A stretch of 64,000 bases of DNA from Torreya grandis. Lineage: Eukaryota; Streptophyta; Pinopsida; Cupressales; Taxaceae. The stretch is from positions 1 through 64,000 of the forward strand of contig JARHVA010006305.1 in assembly GCA_037957365.1 (NCBI GenBank), read 5' to 3'. Of this stretch, positions 62,025 to 64,000 are shown in pieces. The notes under the pieces are model-generated. The model had not been told where the DNA came from. It saw only the letters and a program-made list of their open reading frames with translations, and ran no database searches. Each line of letters begins with the position of its first letter. Position 1 is the first letter of the stretch. The position numbers and the translations under genes are program-made.

Positions 62025-62316
62025 TGTTTGAGAATATATATTCTCTATTAGGGTGATTAATTCATCATTAGATAATAAATGAGTAATATTAAATTACTCA
62101 TAGTTAATTTTAATATGGTTAGTTACCGTAGATAGATTGGTAGGTTATTTAGGTAAAACTTAGTAATTATTACTCCCAATTAATATTTGGGAGATTTTAT
62201 TATTTTTATCTCTATTAATTTTTAGGAGCTATTACAAGCTCATATATCTATATGTATATGCAACTCAGCTTTGTAATATGTTTTTGGATTCTATATATTA
62301 TAATTAAACCTCAATA
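62025..62316 (+). repeat. Copia 5' LTR (about 290 bp)
   Basis: Starts TGTTTGAGAATATATATTCT, a common form of copia LTR start. It ends just before the primer site, within a few bases of 62316. Length suits small plant copia lineages. The exact 3' border is uncertain because CTCAATATC does not show a clean CA end. Confidence 0.65.
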
Positions 62317-62318
62317 TC

Positions 62319-62331
62319 TAGTATCAGAGCC
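62319..62331 (+). other. Primer binding site, tRNA-Met type
   Basis: TAGTATCAGAGCC matches TGGTATCAGAGCC with one G-to-A change. Confidence 0.85.
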
Positions 62332-62439
62332 ATTCAAACCTCTTACCTATGTTTGTGGAGAAGCCCGATCTCTCCCAAAACTTATAAATTTTTATTGTGT
62401 GAGAAGTAACCTGTGCACTCCCACACCAAGCCAGAAGCT

Positions 62440-62515
62440 ACAGATAAAAAGAAATAGTATGAATTGGTGGTTTTTTTATCAAAGTGGAGCTAGGAGGTTC
62501 GAATCCCCCAAAAAA
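62440..62515 (+). other. tRNA-like B box (possible SINE or tRNA relic) in copia leader
   Basis: GGTTCGAATCCCCC at about 62496-62509 is a perfect RNA polymerase III B box (GGTTCGAATCC). A weak A-box-like GAATTGGTGG lies about 35 bp upstream. No tRNA cloverleaf can be folded from the flanks by eye. Confidence 0.4.
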
Positions 62516-63429
62516 CATTTTTTAGTGAAATTTTTAGCAACCCCTTTAACTTTGGCAAATCCATTAAATTTAGTTTTAACTAACTAAATTAGTAGTAAAT
62601 GTACTAAAAAAAATTAAAGAAAAAGGCAAAGTAAAAAAAAAAAAAATTGGCCAAAAAGAGGACAAAGAGCCCAAAAATGAAAAAAAAAAAAGTGAATTTT
62701 AATTTTTTTGAAAAGCATTGTATATCTCTTTTAAAAAAATTGTAATTAAAATTATATTACACAAAATCATGATTTTTTAAAAAAAACTCAATGCAGTGTT
62801 TGGTTATAGCTATGCCTTTTAGTCACATTTATGGGTAATGTAATTATGCTTGAGTTATTGTATACACAACCTAACATAACTACAACAAAAATATTTAGGC
62901 ATCATCCCTTTAAATCATTGGGTAGAAATAAGGCATATTCACTCATAACTTTCCCCTCATTTACATGCTCATTACAATTGAAAGGCATAAATACTACTGG
63001 TGGTATTTCCAAATATATATTGAAGTTAAATACATGTATGTAGAAATCCATCTAAGCATGTGTTAGTGATTGGACAAACCCTTTTTATTACTATCTAGGT
63101 ACCAAGTATCAGATTATTTCCCATATGTTTACACTTCTTTTTTGTACCACTATGTCTACAAAAAGGGTGAGCTTCTTCTCCATACCAATGAGTATAAAAG
63201 GAGGGTACGTATAAAGAAAGATCAGGTATATCATTTTGATGGAATATATAAAGTAAGACCTATATACCTAGAGTGATAAGGAACCAATCCATCACCCATA
63301 ATCTTGATAATGGATACATAGGCTCCAAAATTATTTCTATCAGATTCATAGTTACTTAAAGGTGACAACTACTCTACCTAGAAGAAAAAGCTTAGAACTC
63401 AACTAGAATTTGAAGAAATTTGGTCTATA

Positions 63430-64000
63430 GTAGATGGCTCGTCTACTTGACATGCAATAGACCTTGATAATCAGCATAAATTTGACAAATCCAATCAGAA
63501 GGCTAAGTTGATTATCATGTTCAAAGTATCAGATGAAGTTCAACCACAGATCCATGAAGCTAAAATAGATAAAGAAGTTTGGGACAAGCTCCAAAATGTA
63601 TATGAGGTCAAAAAGGTGATCATCATTTTGCATTTGCAAATTCAACTACACTCTCTCAAATTGATATCAGGAGAAATAGTGAAGGCCTTTTTAAGACATG
63701 TTGTAATGTTAAGGGCATCACTTCAATCTTTGGGTGAGACAGTTTCAAATGACTCTCTTGTACCTAATATCTTCAGAGCATTGCCATTATCATATAAGAT
63801 TTTTGTGAGCACTTTGACTATCACAAAACAAAAACCAAGTTTATAAAAACTAGTAAATATGTTACAAAAGGAAGAGGCTTTCAACACTCATGACAAATAA
63901 GAAGAACATGTACTTGCCTCTCATCAACATAAAGGCAAGAAACTAGTCAATTCTTCTTCAAAACCTAATTAAAAATAGAATTCATGAGGAAAATGTTAGA
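63430..64000 (+). pseudogene. Copia gag (UBN2-type), partial
   Basis: From MARLLDMQ-like sequence near 63433, with frame changes, the long open run 63508-63846 gives IMFKVSDEVQPQIHEAKIDK, EVWDKLQNVYEVKKVIII, LKLISGEIVKAFLRHVV and LPLSYKIFVSTLTITKQKPS. This matches the helical UBN2 gag of copia elements (families read WDALKNIYE..., ...LPEEYQMFITGL...). After TAA 63844-63846 it continues NMLQKEEAFNTHDK and a Lys/Ser tail to the window end. The zinc knuckle would come next. The initiation codon is uncertain because of stops upstream. Confidence 0.82.

Larger units (their letters stand above)
62025..64000 (+). mobile_element. Copia element, 5' part (3' end beyond window)
   Basis: A short LTR of about 290 bp, a tRNA-Met primer site, a leader of about 1.1 kb and a copia gag follow in order on +. 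The pol genes and 3' LTR would lie beyond 64000. A few TAG stops show decay. Confidence 0.75.

Overview
The window has no cellular gene that I can support. It is a stretch of AT-rich, strongly CpG-depleted nuclear DNA from a large plant genome, and almost every coding trace in it is a decayed transposable element. The reverse transcriptases, gags and integrases resemble plant LINE, Ty3/gypsy (Tat-like and chromovirus) and Ty1/copia proteins. Paired LTRs look very divergent (roughly 15-18% by eye over short stretches, not computed) and insertions are deeply nested, so slow turnover is implied. A gymnosperm is my best guess for the host, by inference only.

Layout. 1-6024: LINE on + (end of ORF1, whole ORF2, and a third ORF after the RNase H domain). 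6050-6935: tandem repeat of about 400 bp carrying triplet microsatellites. 6953-44447: a giant Tat-like Ty3/gypsy element with two LTRs of about 6.0 kb, imperfect target duplication GAATG/TAATG, and a relic ORF of about 1,030 codons inside each LTR. Without later insertions it would be about 19.4 kb. Its gag is split by a copia-type element (14751-31921, duplication TTAGA). That copia was hit by a solo LTR (19774-21697, CAAAG) and, in its 3' LTR, by a minus-strand chromovirus (25905-31430, TCTTG). A further solo LTR (35400-36308, GGAAG) splits the giant element's integrase. 44448-62024: old AT-rich sequence with a two-copy dispersed repeat, an 0.8 kb compound microsatellite, a Ty3/gypsy protease plus G-patch-like fragment, and a minus-strand 5'-truncated LINE of the same family as the first. 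62025-64000: 5' part of another copia element, cut by the window end.

The most unusual item is the giant element. The TATA box of its LTR lies after the LTR ORF, so that ORF sits in U3. A genomic transcript would therefore carry it once, at its 3' end behind integrase, and reverse transcription would copy it into both LTRs. The same layout is known for the accessory gene in the mouse mammary tumour virus LTR. I do not recognise the product. The element also has its extra RNase H domain upstream of the reverse transcriptase.

All elements look dead: premature stops (mostly TAG at Gln or Trp positions), frameshifts, and changed catalytic residues. The nesting gives a clear relative chronology.
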